Source: Pseudomonas sp. ADAK13
GTDB taxonomy: Bacteria > Pseudomonadota > Gammaproteobacteria > Pseudomonadales > Pseudomonadaceae
NCBI RefSeq assembly: GCF_012935715.1
Contig: NZ_CP052860.1
Span: 6,634,001 to 6,698,000, forward strand
Length of the DNA stretch: 64,000 bases
Direction of reading: 5' to 3'
This document shows positions 1 to 9,623 of the stretch, piece by piece (position 1 is the first letter of the stretch; every line of letters starts with the position of its first letter). A program made the position numbers and the translations under genes. The notes beneath the pieces were generated by a model, which did not search any database, was not told where the DNA came from, and was given only the letters and a program-made list of their open reading frames with translations.

Positions 1-1
1 C

Positions 2-484
2 TCGTTTTTCCGCGGCGTTCCGCTGCTCATCCAGATCTATCTGATTTACCTGGGCATTCCTCAGCTCGGTTATGTCGTCGGGGCGGTGCCGGCAGGCATC
101 CTGGCGCTCTCGCTGTGTTATGGCGCCTACATGACGGAGATCTTCCGTGCCGGTATCAGCAGTATCTCGCGGGGCCAGTGGGAAGCCTCGCGGGCGATTG
201 GCCTGAATCCTTTCCAGACCATGACCCGGGTGATTCTTCCGCAGTCCATGCGGCTGATCATTCCGCCAACAGGCAACCAGTTCATCTCGATGCTCAAGGA
301 CAGTTCGCTGGTGTCGGTGATCGGGGTCTGGGAGCTGATGTTCCTCGCGCGAACCCAGGGACGCGCCGAGTTCCGCCACCTGGAGATGCTCATCACTGCC
401 GCCGTGCTGTATTGGCTGCTGTCGATCGTGCTGGAAACCGTTCAGGCCCGCCTGGAAAAACACTTCAACCGCGCCCATCGCTGA
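2..484 (+). CDS. Amino acid ABC transporter permease (3' part only)
   Basis: The reading frame is open from the first bases of the window, so the N-terminus lies outside; about 160 C-terminal residues are visible. It is an inner-membrane permease of the HisM/GlnP type. The frame opens with the R-G-x-P-L-L-x-Q segment typical of these permeases, and later shows the EAA loop (EASRAIGLNP...VILPQ) that contacts the ATPase. The C-terminal half holds two or three hydrophobic segments. The ATPase gene follows after 9 bp and the binding-protein gene comes next, so the three form one transporter operon. The substrate is probably a polar amino acid or an amine, but the sequence does not settle which. 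Confidence 0.9.
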   Translation, partial: SFFRGVPLLIQIYLIYLGIPQLGYVVGAVPAGILALSLCYGAYMTEIFRAGISSISRGQWEASRAIGLNPFQTMTRVILPQSMRLIIPPTGNQFISMLKDSSLVSVIGVWELMFLARTQGRAEFRHLEMLITAAVLYWLLSIVLETVQARLEKHFNRAHR

Positions 485-493
485 ACCAGGAGC

Positions 494-1264
<771 letters not shown>

Positions 1265-1329
1265 GAAGCATCGTCGGACATCGACCAAAACAACAAAAAT
1301 CCGTACTCACGATATCTGGAGGCTTACCC

Positions 1330-2169
1330 ATGATCTCGCTCACCCGCTTCGTCGCCGCAGCCACTGTCGCCACCGCCCTCGCCGGCCTCACAGGCACCGC
1401 CTGGGCGGGCTCGACCCTTGACCGTATCCATGAAACCAAGGTGATCAAAGTGGCCACCTCCGCCAACTGGCCACCGCAATCGTTCCTGGGGCCGGACAAT
1501 AAACTGCAAGGGTTTGATATCGACGTCGCCAGCGAAATCGGCAAACGCCTGGGCAGTAAAGTCGACTTCGTGACGCCCGAGTACGGGATCATCACCGCTG
1601 GCCGCTGGTCGAACCGCTGGGACTTGTCGGTGGGCTCCATGACCCCCACCACCGAGCGCACCCGGGTGCTCGACTTTCCCGCGATCTACTACTACACGCC
1701 GTATGTATTTGCGGTGCACAAGGACGCTGCCGCAGCCAAATTGGCGGACCTGAACGGCAAGATTATCGGCGTCGAGGCCGGTACGACTTCGGAGGACTAC
1801 ATCAATCGTCGCCTCAAGATCGACGCCGCCGATGTGCCGCCGTTTACCTATGACGTCACACCCGGCGAGGTTCGCACGTACGGCGACAGCATGGGCCCGC
1901 TGGATGACCTGCGCATGGGTAACGGGGTCCGCTTGGACGCTACCCTGTCCGCGCTTCCAACCATCGTCGCGGCCATCAAGAATGGCTATCCAATCGTCAG
2001 GGTCGAAGGCAAGCCGGCCTACTACGAGCCCCTGGCCATCGCCGTGGACAAGGGTGACGAAGCCTTCAACAGCGCGCTGACCAAGATCGTCGCCGACATG
2101 AAAGCCGACGGCACGCTCAAGCAGCTGTCTGAAAAATGGTACGGCGCCGACCTCACCCAAGTGCAATAA
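1330..2169 (+). CDS. Periplasmic amino acid-binding protein of the ABC transporter
   Basis: A 279-residue protein of solute-binding family 3 (Lao/HisJ-like). A Sec signal peptide covers residues 1-26 with an A-W-A cleavage site. The mature protein shows the family pattern: KVIKVATSANWPP at the start, then LQGFDIDVA, then WDLSVGSMTPTTERT. The C-terminus (MKADGTLKQLSEKWYG) is typical of the family. The gap of 65 bp to the ATPase gene fits one operon. The ligand is likely an amino acid or amine that the downstream FAD oxidoreductase then oxidises; that link is inference. Confidence 0.93.
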   Translation: MISLTRFVAAATVATALAGLTGTAWAGSTLDRIHETKVIKVATSANWPPQSFLGPDNKLQGFDIDVASEIGKRLGSKVDFVTPEYGIITAGRWSNRWDLSVGSMTPTTERTRVLDFPAIYYYTPYVFAVHKDAAAAKLADLNGKIIGVEAGTTSEDYINRRLKIDAADVPPFTYDVTPGEVRTYGDSMGPLDDLRMGNGVRLDATLSALPTIVAAIKNGYPIVRVEGKPAYYEPLAIAVDKGDEAFNSALTKIVADMKADGTLKQLSEKWYGADLTQVQ

Positions 2170-2250
2170 AAATCCCACAGGCCATACAGGCGCCCGTCCT
2201 CGACGCGGCGCGCTGTACGCCTGCGCCGCGAAAAAAGGACGACGGACTTC

Positions 2251-3558
2251 ATGTACACCTACAACAACAATTACTACACCGCCACGATGCACGAGACGAC
2301 TGAGCGTGCGGCGCTGTCAGGCAATGTCCAGGCCGATGTGTGCGTCATCGGCGCCGGGCTGGCGGGGTTGAGTACCGCGTGGGAGCTGGTTTCGCGCGGG
2401 CAGTCCGTGGTGCTGCTCGACGCGGGCCGTGTGGCCTGGGGAGCGTCGGGGCGCAATGGCGGTTTTGTGCTTCAAGGCTGGTCTGAAGGGTTGTCGTCCA
2501 TCGAACGGCGCTGCGGCAAACCGACAGCCGCCGCGCTGTTCAAACTGTCGCTTGAAGGGGTCGATATTGTTCGGGGCATGCTCGCCGCTCATCAATTCCC
2601 GGGCTGTACACCCACGCCCGGAAAACTGAGCGTGGTTCGCTACGAGGATGGCGAGAATCTGCAGCGCATGCGCGACAAAATGGCCGTCGATTTCGACTTT
2701 CACCTCGACTATCTGGACCGCCAGGCGGTGCGCGAAAAGCTCAAGACCGAGCGGTATTTCCAGGCACTGCGAGACAACCATGGCTTTCACTTCCACCCTT
2801 TGAATTACTGCCTCGGCCTGGCCCGGCTTATCGAAGCCAGCGGCGGAAAAATCCATGAACGCTCGCCCATGACCCGCGTCGAAAGCCGCAACGGACGACA
2901 CCGGGTCGTCACCGATCAGGGCAGCGTCGATTGTGCCCAAGTGGTGTACTGCTGCGGCGGCTACGGCGGGCCGGAGTTCGGCAAACTGCGCCGCGCCTTC
3001 CTGCCCATCGCTACCTACGCGGTGCTGACCGAGCATCTGGGCGATCGCCTGGCGGAGGCCGTCTGTACCAGCGATGCAGTGGGCGATAACCGTCGGGCCT
3101 CGGACTATTACCGAATCGTCGAGGGTGACCGCCTGCTGTGGGGCGGTCGCATCACCACCCGCAACCTGCAAGATGAAAAACGCCTGGGGCAGTTGCTGAC
3201 GCAAGACATCCTCGACGTTTACCCCCAGTTGCGCGGCCTCCAGATCGAAAAAGCCTGGTCCGGGCTGATGGGCTATGCGCGGCATAAAATGCCGCACATT
3301 GGCCCGCTCGGGAAAGGCTTGTGGACATGTACATCATTTGGTGGCCATGGTATGAACACCGCGCCGATCGGCGCACGCGTCATCGCCGAGGCGATTTGCG
3401 GCGAAACCGATCGCTACCGTCTGTTTGATGCCTACGGCCTGGAATGGAACGGCGGCCCCCTCGGTCCGGCGGCCGCACAAACGGTGTACGCGGGCCTGAA
3501 GATGATGGACATGTTTCAGGAAAGGCGTTCGCGACACAGGGCAACTCACAAGAACTGA
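2251..3558 (+). CDS. FAD-dependent amine/amino acid oxidoreductase (DAO family)
   Basis: A 435-residue cytoplasmic flavoenzyme of the glycine/D-amino acid oxidase family, closest in pattern to gamma-glutamylputrescine oxidases (PuuB). The FAD-binding GxGxxG (GAGLAG) lies at residues 34-39, with Asp57 closing the second strand. The segment WGASGRNGG and the C-terminal GGHGMNTAPIGA are typical. The N-terminus is Tyr/Asn-rich before the Rossmann fold, as in PuuB-like proteins. It follows an ABC uptake operon and precedes an Lrp regulator, so it probably oxidises the imported substrate. An AAGGA lies upstream of ATG 2251 at a rather long spacing. The substrate is unknown. Confidence 0.85.
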   Translation: MYTYNNNYYTATMHETTERAALSGNVQADVCVIGAGLAGLSTAWELVSRGQSVVLLDAGRVAWGASGRNGGFVLQGWSEGLSSIERRCGKPTAAALFKLSLEGVDIVRGMLAAHQFPGCTPTPGKLSVVRYEDGENLQRMRDKMAVDFDFHLDYLDRQAVREKLKTERYFQALRDNHGFHFHPLNYCLGLARLIEASGGKIHERSPMTRVESRNGRHRVVTDQGSVDCAQVVYCCGGYGGPEFGKLRRAFLPIATYAVLTEHLGDRLAEAVCTSDAVGDNRRASDYYRIVEGDRLLWGGRITTRNLQDEKRLGQLLTQDILDVYPQLRGLQIEKAWSGLMGYARHKMPHIGPLGKGLWTCTSFGGHGMNTAPIGARVIAEAICGETDRYRLFDAYGLEWNGGPLGPAAAQTVYAGLKMMDMFQERRSRHRATHKN

Positions 3559-3584
3559 ACCCGAGCGAGGTCAAGGACGTGTCC

Positions 3585-4055
3585 ATGGAAACGCAGAATC
3601 CCGGTCCACTGTTTAACCTCACCGACAAGGACCGGCAGTTGCTTGGCCTGCTGCAGGCCAACGCACGCGAACCTACCGCGTCATTGGCCCGCAAGCTTGG
3701 GGTGTCGCGCTCTTCAGTGCAGGAGCGGATCACCCGCCTGGAAAAGGCCGGGGTGATCACCGGCTACAGCGTGCGCATCGACCAGGACCGGCTTCAGCAG
3801 ACGATCAATTGCTTCACCATGACCTCCTGCACCAACAAGAGCTACACCGATGTCATGACCTCGCTGCGCAAGATGGAAGCGGTGCAGGCCGTGTATGCGG
3901 TCTCGGGTGAGTCCGACTTCATCATTCACCTGGCCACTACGACCTTGAGTGAACTCAACGCCGAGCTCACCCGCATCAACATGATCAAGGGGGTCGCGCA
4001 CACGGCCTCCCACATCGTGATGGAGACCAAGTTCAGTCGAAAACTGACGGTGTGA
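3585..4055 (+). CDS. Lrp/AsnC family transcriptional regulator
   Basis: A 156-residue DNA-binding regulator. The N-terminal helix-turn-helix covers about residues 14-60 (LTDKDRQLL...LARKLGVSRSSVQERITRLEKAG). The C-terminal half has the RAM/ligand-binding fold (AVQAVYAVSGESDFIIHL). I start it at ATG 3585, although the frame stays open far upstream; GTG 3579 is a possible alternative. It starts 26 bp after the oxidoreductase gene and probably controls the preceding transport and oxidation genes in response to an amino acid. Confidence 0.88.
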   Translation: METQNPGPLFNLTDKDRQLLGLLQANAREPTASLARKLGVSRSSVQERITRLEKAGVITGYSVRIDQDRLQQTINCFTMTSCTNKSYTDVMTSLRKMEAVQAVYAVSGESDFIIHLATTTLSELNAELTRINMIKGVAHTASHIVMETKFSRKLTV

Positions 4056-4064
4056 AGTGCCCGG

Positions 4065-4958
4065 TCACGCCTGATGATGCGCCACCAAAAAATCGACAAA
4101 CGCCCGCACCCGCGCCGGCATCGCCGCGCCGCCGACGAACACCGCGTGAATCGGCTCGCGGTCTCCCGGGTTATAGGCTTCAAGCAGCGGCACCAGATGG
4201 CCGCTTTTCACATCGTCGGCCACGCTGAACGCGCCAATGCGCGCGATGCCTGCGCCCAGCCTCGCCAACTGGGACAACGCTTCCCCACTGTTGCCCTCGA
4301 TCGTGCCGGCGACTTTCAGCGAAAAATCGCGCCCGTCCTGGCGAAACGGCCAATCAGGCGCTGCCCGGCGAAAGTTGAAACGCAGGCAGTTGTGGTCGAG
4401 TAAGTCTTGGGGCACCAGCGGTGTGCCGTTGCGCAGCAGATAGTCCGGCGAGGCCACGATGAGCTGCCCGGTGGACCCGATCAGGCGCGCGGTCAACGGG
4501 CTGTCGGCCAACAGGCCAAAGCGAATCGCCACGTCCGCTTGCCCACCCAGGATGTCCACGACTTCATCCCCCAGCAGCAGATCCACCACAATGGCCGGGT
4601 AGCGCGCGCTGAATGCAGCAATCAGCGGCACGATCGACAGCCGCCCGTGGGCCAGCGCCGCGCTGACTCTCAAGCGCCCCCGGGGCACGCCCTGGTCGGT
4701 GATTGCGTCTTCGATTTCCGCCATGTCTGCCAGGATGCGCCGAGCACCGCGCAGGTAGGCCTCGCCCTCGGCGGTGAGCGTGATCGCCCGGGTGGTGCGC
4801 AGCAGCAGCCGGGTACCGATTCGCCGCTCGATGCGCGCGATGATCCGGCTGACCGACGACGGCGTGAGGCTCAAGGCACGCGCCGCGCCCGACAGGCTGC
4901 CCTGCTCCGCCACCATGGCAAATACCGCCATCTCCCCTGACCGCCCGCCTATGTCCAT
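4065..4958 (-). CDS. LysR family transcriptional regulator
   Basis: A 297-residue regulator with an N-terminal winged helix (about residues 8-65; GSLSGAARALSLTPSSVSRIIARIERRIGTRLL) and a type-2 periplasmic-binding-like effector domain. I start at the Met preceding DIGGRSGEM, 11 codons inside the longest frame, because LysR proteins normally begin about there. It diverges from the MFS exporter gene at 5053 across 94 bp, the usual arrangement for a regulator and its target. Its stop is only 9 bp from the convergent Lrp gene. Confidence 0.9.
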   Translation of the reverse strand: MDIGGRSGEMAVFAMVAEQGSLSGAARALSLTPSSVSRIIARIERRIGTRLLLRTTRAITLTAEGEAYLRGARRILADMAEIEDAITDQGVPRGRLRVSAALAHGRLSIVPLIAAFSARYPAIVVDLLLGDEVVDILGGQADVAIRFGLLADSPLTARLIGSTGQLIVASPDYLLRNGTPLVPQDLLDHNCLRFNFRRAAPDWPFRQDGRDFSLKVAGTIEGNSGEALSQLARLGAGIARIGAFSVADDVKSGHLVPLLEAYNPGDREPIHAVFVGGAAMPARVRAFVDFLVAHHQA

Positions 4959-5052
4959 TTGTGCGCTCCACGCAAAGCTGTCGTGGCCCACCTGGGGCTA
5001 CTGCTGGAAAAGGCAGGATTGTAGCATTTGGCACACAGATGAGGAGTCACCC

Positions 5053-6237
5053 ATGCGTATCAACCCACCGCTTTTAGCACTGTCCATCGGCGCCTTCGGC
5101 ATCGGTGTCACGGAGTTTGCCCCCATGGGCATGTTGCCCGGGATCGCCAGCGATCTTGATGTGTCCATTCCCGCCGCCGGGTTGCTGGTGAGCGCCTACG
5201 CCATGGGCGTGCTGATCGGCGCGCCGATCATGACCCTCGCGACCGCCAGGGTTCCACGCCGTTATCTGTTGATCGGCCTGATGGCGATCTTCACCCTGGG
5301 TAACCTGCTGTCGGCGTTGGCGCCCGACTATCAGACCCTGATGATGGCGCGGCTGGTGACCTCGTTGAACCACGGTGCATTCTTCGGCATCGGTTCCATC
5401 GTGGCCGCGAGCGTGGTGGCGCCAGACAAACGCGCGGGGGCCGTCGCGGCGATGTTCCTGGGGCTGACCCTGGCAACCATTGGCGGCGTGCCCCTGGCCA
5501 CCTGGTTCGGTGAGAACTTCGGCTGGCGTACCGCGTTCTGGGGCATCAGCGGGCTCGGCGCGATGGTCATGGCCGCCCTGTGGTGGGCGCTGCCGAATGC
5601 GCCGGCTCCCAAAGGCGGCAGCCTGATGGCCGAGATCCGCGTGCTGGGCCGTGGGCCGGTGCTTGCCGCGCTGGCACTGACCGTTGTGGGCTCCAGTGCG
5701 ATGTTCACGGTGTTCACCTACATCGCGCCGATTCTGCGGGATGTCACCCATGCCTCGACCAACTTCGTCACCGGGATGCTCGTGCTGTTCGGCATCGGCC
5801 TGACCCTTGGCAACGTCTGGGGCGGCAAATCGGCGGACCGTTCGGTGGACCGCACCTTGATCACATCCCTCGTGGTGCTGATTGCCGTGCTGCTGGCGTT
5901 CTCGGTACTCATGCAATGGCCGCTGCCTGCCGCCTTGTCGATCCTGTTGTGGGGCGCAGCCAGCTTTGCGCTGGTGCCACCGTTGCAGATGCGCGTGATG
6001 GAAGCGGCCAAGGATGCACCGAACCTGGCATCCGCGATGAACATCGGCGCGTTCAACTTCGGCAATGCCATCGGCGCGGCGCTGGGTGGGGCGGTGCTCA
6101 ACGCGGGATTGGGCTACCCGGCGATTTCCCTGGCTGGCGCAATCATGGCGGGCCTGGGTTTGCTGATGGTGCTGGTTCTCGGCTGGCGCTCGCGGCGTGC
6201 GGGTTCACGTACGGGTCGTGAGGTGGCGCAGGCATGA
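5053..6237 (+). CDS. MFS transporter, DHA1 family exporter
   Basis: A 394-residue inner-membrane protein with about 12 hydrophobic segments. It has the AraJ/YdhP-like opening (ALSIGAFGIGVTEFAPMGMLPGIA) and the loop-2 region with the R-x-P-R-R charge cluster. The start at ATG 5053 follows GAGGAG; the frame is open 279 bp upstream but that part reads antisense to the LysR gene. It is likely a drug or metabolite exporter controlled by the divergent LysR regulator. The substrate is not visible. Confidence 0.9.
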   Translation: MRINPPLLALSIGAFGIGVTEFAPMGMLPGIASDLDVSIPAAGLLVSAYAMGVLIGAPIMTLATARVPRRYLLIGLMAIFTLGNLLSALAPDYQTLMMARLVTSLNHGAFFGIGSIVAASVVAPDKRAGAVAAMFLGLTLATIGGVPLATWFGENFGWRTAFWGISGLGAMVMAALWWALPNAPAPKGGSLMAEIRVLGRGPVLAALALTVVGSSAMFTVFTYIAPILRDVTHASTNFVTGMLVLFGIGLTLGNVWGGKSADRSVDRTLITSLVVLIAVLLAFSVLMQWPLPAALSILLWGAASFALVPPLQMRVMEAAKDAPNLASAMNIGAFNFGNAIGAALGGAVLNAGLGYPAISLAGAIMAGLGLLMVLVLGWRSRRAGSRTGREVAQA

Positions 6238-6311
6238 AGGATGGGGTTCCACGAAACGCCAAGTCATCGCTTGCAAAATAATCAGCCTCGCTTCAATATT
6301 CCAAGCACAAA

Positions 6312-6330
6312 CTTGGTTAATTAAACCAAG
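6312..6330. promoter_or_regulatory. Palindromic operator candidate upstream of MFS gene 6388
   Basis: CTTGGTT-aatta-AACCAAG is a perfect 7-bp inverted repeat with a 5-bp spacer, 58 bp before the MFS start. The size and A+T-rich centre suit a dimeric repressor such as a TetR or LysR protein. No regulator gene lies directly beside it, so any regulator would act in trans or be the LysR at 4065. Confidence 0.5.
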
Positions 6331-6387
6331 CCCGATGCTTATGCCCTTCGCCGGCTTGCGCCGCGAATGCATTACAAGGAATCGTTG

Positions 6388-7818
6388 ATGCACACCCAAG
6401 ACAGCAGTTGGGGCGAGTTGCTCCGCGGCAAGAACGCCACCCGTTCCATCGCCCTCTCAGGTGGCATAGCGCTCTATGCCACCAACACCTACATCGCCAC
6501 CACCATCCTGCCGTCAGTGGTCGCCGAAATCGGCGGCCTGGAGCTGTACGCCTGGAGTACCACGCTGTACGTGGTGGCCTCGATCCTCGGTTCCGCACTC
6601 ACCTCCAAATTGCTGCAACGCACCGGCCCAAGGCTGGCGTATGCCGTGGCGACGCTGGTGTTCATGGTGGGCGTGTTGATCTGCGCGCTGGCGCCGAGCA
6701 TGCCGGTGATGCTCGCGGGGCGTTTCATCCAGGGCTTGGGCGGCGGGGTCTTGTTGGCCTTGTGTTATTCGATGATCCAGTTGGTATTCGAAGAGCGTTT
6801 GTGGCCGCGGGCAATGGCGCTAGTGTCGGGCATGTGGGGCGTGGCGACGCTGGTCGGGCCGGCGGTGGGTGGCGTGTTTGCCGAGATGGACGCCTGGCGC
6901 CTGGCCTTCGGCGCGATGGTGCCGGTGAGCCTGGCGTACATGGTGCTCACCAGTCGCGCCCTGCCCCCACGCGATACTGCAGCGACGGCTACCGCCCGTT
7001 TGCCGGTACCGCAACTGGTGCTGTTGGCCGGCGCGGTGTTGGCGGTGTGTGCGGGCAGCGTCTCGTCGCTGCCGAGCTGGAACCTGCTGGGCATCGCGAT
7101 CTGTGCCGTGCTGGTGTGGCTGCTGATCCGCAAGGAGTCCAACGCCACGGTCCGCCTGTTGCCCAGGGATGCATTGAAGTTCAGCACCCCGCTCTGCGCG
7201 CTGTATGCGACCACCTGCTTGCTGGTGATCGGCATGAGCAGCGAGATTTTCATGCCGTACTTTCTGCAGCACCTGCATGGCCAGTCACCGTTGATTGCCG
7301 GCTACATGGCGGCGCTGATGGCGGCCGGCTGGACTGTCGCGGAAATCCTCAGCTCCGGCTGGACCGGCCGTGGTCCACACCGCGCCATCCTCGCCGGGCC
7401 GCTGTTTATCGTGGCGGGCCTGGTGATTCTGGCGATCACCACACCCATCGCCGGTCACGGGGACTGGATGCTGCTGGCACCTATTTGCCTGGGGCTGTTC
7501 CTGGTGGGTTTCGGCATCGGCCTGGGCTGGCCGCACCTGCTGACGCGCATTCTGCAAGTGGCGTCGGAGCAGGATAAGGACACGGCGGCGTCGTCGATCA
7601 CCACCCTGCAACTGTTCGCCATGGCCATGGGCGCGGCCTTGGCGGGAGTGATCTCGAACATGGCGGGCATCAATGACGTGGCAAGCACTGCCGGCGTCGC
7701 CAATGCGGCGCGTTGGCTGTTCGCCCTGTTTACCCTGGCACCGGTGTTGGCCCTGGTGATGGCGCTGCGCGCAACGCGGACCAAGGCCAGCGCCGGGGAA
7801 GCATTAACGGTGTCTTGA
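6388..7818 (+). CDS. MFS transporter, multidrug exporter type
   Basis: A 476-residue membrane protein with 12 or more hydrophobic segments. The motif G-R-F-I-Q-G-L-G-G-G near residue 112 (motif C-like region of drug/proton antiporters) and the following long hydrophobic stretches support an exporter. I chose ATG 6388, preceded by AAGGA at 6376-6380, over ATG 6367. A palindrome lies at 6312-6330 and an intrinsic terminator follows the stop, so this is a single-gene transcript. The substrate is unknown. Confidence 0.85.
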   Translation: MHTQDSSWGELLRGKNATRSIALSGGIALYATNTYIATTILPSVVAEIGGLELYAWSTTLYVVASILGSALTSKLLQRTGPRLAYAVATLVFMVGVLICALAPSMPVMLAGRFIQGLGGGVLLALCYSMIQLVFEERLWPRAMALVSGMWGVATLVGPAVGGVFAEMDAWRLAFGAMVPVSLAYMVLTSRALPPRDTAATATARLPVPQLVLLAGAVLAVCAGSVSSLPSWNLLGIAICAVLVWLLIRKESNATVRLLPRDALKFSTPLCALYATTCLLVIGMSSEIFMPYFLQHLHGQSPLIAGYMAALMAAGWTVAEILSSGWTGRGPHRAILAGPLFIVAGLVILAITTPIAGHGDWMLLAPICLGLFLVGFGIGLGWPHLLTRILQVASEQDKDTAASSITTLQLFAMAMGAALAGVISNMAGINDVASTAGVANAARWLFALFTLAPVLALVMALRATRTKASAGEALTVS

Positions 7819-7846
7819 ACCTGAAAATCCGCTGGCATCTTCTTTG

Positions 7847-7875
7847 AAAAGCCCTGCCCGTCAGGGCTTTTTTGT
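7847..7875 (+). terminator. Intrinsic terminator after MFS gene
   Basis: AAAAGCCCTG and CAGGGCTTTT form a 10-bp stem around a 5-nt loop and are followed by further T residues. It lies 29 bp after the stop of the MFS gene. Confidence 0.85.
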
Positions 7876-7925
7876 GCGTGCAATAATTTTTCTCCTAGTG
7901 ACTTTCATTATGAAATCCACTGTGC

Positions 7926-7945
7926 AATATTACTCTCGTAATATT
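7926..7945. promoter_or_regulatory. Palindromic operator candidate of the HxlR regulator
   Basis: AATATTAC-tctc-GTAATATT is a perfect 8-bp inverted repeat, 24 bp before the GTG start of the HxlR gene. HxlR proteins bind as dimers to such A+T-rich palindromes and often control their own operon, so autoregulation of the efflux operon is the simplest reading. Confidence 0.6.
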
Positions 7946-7969
7946 TAGCAACAGATCCCGGAGATCATC

Positions 7970-8491
7970 GTGAAAAAAGCCAGTTTCCAACCCATGCCCT
8001 GCCCGGTCGCACGTGCCCTGGAGCACATTGGTGATGGCTGGAGCCTGTTGATCCTGCGGGATGCGTTCTACGGGCTGCGCCGTTTCGATGAGTTCCTCCA
8101 GAGCCTCGGGATCGCCTCGAACACCCTGACCCGCCGCCTGAACGCCCTGGTGACCCACGGTTTGCTGGAGCGGCGCCCGTACCAGGACAACCCGCCGCGC
8201 CACGAGTACCACCTCACCGAAGCCGGTCGGGAGCTGCGCCAGGTCATTCTCACGCTGATGGCCTGGGGCGCGCGGCATGCCGAGGGCTCGCCCAAGGTGT
8301 TTCTCGCCGATGAAGCCACCGGGCGCCCCGTGAAACTCGCGTTGATGGACGCCAACACCGGCAAGCCCATCACCCGCGAGGGCCACCGGGTGCATGTTGC
8401 CGCCGACGCCGAACCCCTGACCCTGTGGCGCGCGCGAACCGGCCGGGCCTACGCCGAAAAAGACCAACTGGTCAGCCCCTTCCCCCACTAA
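7970..8491 (+). CDS. HxlR family transcriptional regulator
   Basis: A 173-residue regulator with the HxlR winged-helix core at about residues 8-100: a conserved Cys (PMPCPVARALEHIGDGWSLLILRDA), then RFDEFLQSLGIASNTLTRRLNAL and the wing ERRPYQDNPPRHEYHLTEAG. The C-terminal 65 residues extend beyond the minimal fold. The start is GTG at 7970 with CGGAG upstream. It leads a three-gene operon with HlyD and MFS genes. The near-N-terminal Cys raises the possibility of redox or electrophile sensing, which is inference. Confidence 0.9.
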   Translation: MKKASFQPMPCPVARALEHIGDGWSLLILRDAFYGLRRFDEFLQSLGIASNTLTRRLNALVTHGLLERRPYQDNPPRHEYHLTEAGRELRQVILTLMAWGARHAEGSPKVFLADEATGRPVKLALMDANTGKPITREGHRVHVAADAEPLTLWRARTGRAYAEKDQLVSPFPH

Positions 8492-8513
8492 TACTCAATG
8501 AGGTCATTTCGCC

Positions 8514-9623
8514 ATGGACGCTCAAGTCAGCGCTGTGCCCGAACCCACCAAAACATCCCGGCGCAAACAGGTGCTGCGCCTGGGGCTGCTGACCCTGGCC
8601 GTGGCGGGCGGCGTCTGGTACGCCAGCCACTGGTGGCTGGTCAGCCGGTTTGTTGAAGACACCGACGACGCCTACGTGGGGGCCGATGTGACCGTCATCA
8701 GCGCCAAAGTGCCCGGCTATATCAGCGAAGTGGCCGTGCAGGACAACCAGTTCGTGCACGCCGGCGACGTGCTGGCGCGCATCGATGTGCGCGACTACCG
8801 CACCGCCCTGGCCAAAGCCGACGGCGCCGTGGCCGCGCAACAGGCCGCGCTCGCCAACCTGGACGCCACCGAACAGCTGCAACTGGCGGTGATCAACCAG
8901 GCCAGGGCGCAGATCGACGCCACCGACGCCGAGGCGCAACGGGCCGGCGACGATCAGGCGCGTTACCAGAACCTGGTGCGCAGCCAGGCCGTGTCGGTCG
9001 AAAGCGCGCAACGGGTCAACGCCGTGTGGAAGACCGCCCGCGCCGATCACTCCCGGGCGCAAGCCGGGCTGATGGCGGCACGCCGGCAAATCGACGTGAT
9101 TGAAACCCAGCGCGGCCAGGCACGCGCCGCACTGCAACAGGCGCAGGCCGAACGCGACCAGGCGCAGTTGAACCTCAGCTACACCGACCTGCGGGCCCCG
9201 GTGGACGGCTATGTGGGCAACCGCCGCGCCAGGGTCGGTGCCTACGCAGCGGCCGGCAGCCAACTGATCTCGGTGGTGCCGGCGAAGGGGCTGTGGGTGG
9301 ACGCCAACTTCAAGGAAGACCAATTGGGTCGCCTGCAGGTTGGGCAAAGCGTAAGCATCCGCGCCGATATCCTCCCCGGCCGTGAATTCCACGGGCACAT
9401 CGAGAGCCTGGCCCCTGCCACCGGCGCGCAGTTCAGTGTGTTGCCACCGGAAAACGCCACCGGCAACTTCACCAAGATCGTGCAGCGCGTGCCGGTACGC
9501 GTGCGCCTGGATAGCCGCGACGCCGACTTTGGCGCCCTGCGCCCGGGCTTGTCGGTCATGGCCAAGGTCAACACCCAGGAAGCGTTCGACGACCAGGCCG
9601 GCGCACTCAAGGCCCAGCTATGA
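8514..9623 (+). CDS. HlyD family membrane fusion protein (EmrA type)
   Basis: A 369-residue periplasmic adaptor anchored by one transmembrane helix at about residues 21-42. The T-D-D-A-Y-V motif follows directly, then a lipoyl half-motif, a long coiled-coil hairpin (about 90-210, rich in Ala, Gln, Arg) and the beta-barrel domain with APVDGYVGNRR. It should couple the MFS pump encoded next to an outer-membrane channel. No outer-membrane factor gene is present nearby, so a TolC-like protein from elsewhere is needed. Confidence 0.92.
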   Translation: MDAQVSAVPEPTKTSRRKQVLRLGLLTLAVAGGVWYASHWWLVSRFVEDTDDAYVGADVTVISAKVPGYISEVAVQDNQFVHAGDVLARIDVRDYRTALAKADGAVAAQQAALANLDATEQLQLAVINQARAQIDATDAEAQRAGDDQARYQNLVRSQAVSVESAQRVNAVWKTARADHSRAQAGLMAARRQIDVIETQRGQARAALQQAQAERDQAQLNLSYTDLRAPVDGYVGNRRARVGAYAAAGSQLISVVPAKGLWVDANFKEDQLGRLQVGQSVSIRADILPGREFHGHIESLAPATGAQFSVLPPENATGNFTKIVQRVPVRVRLDSRDADFGALRPGLSVMAKVNTQEAFDDQAGALKAQL

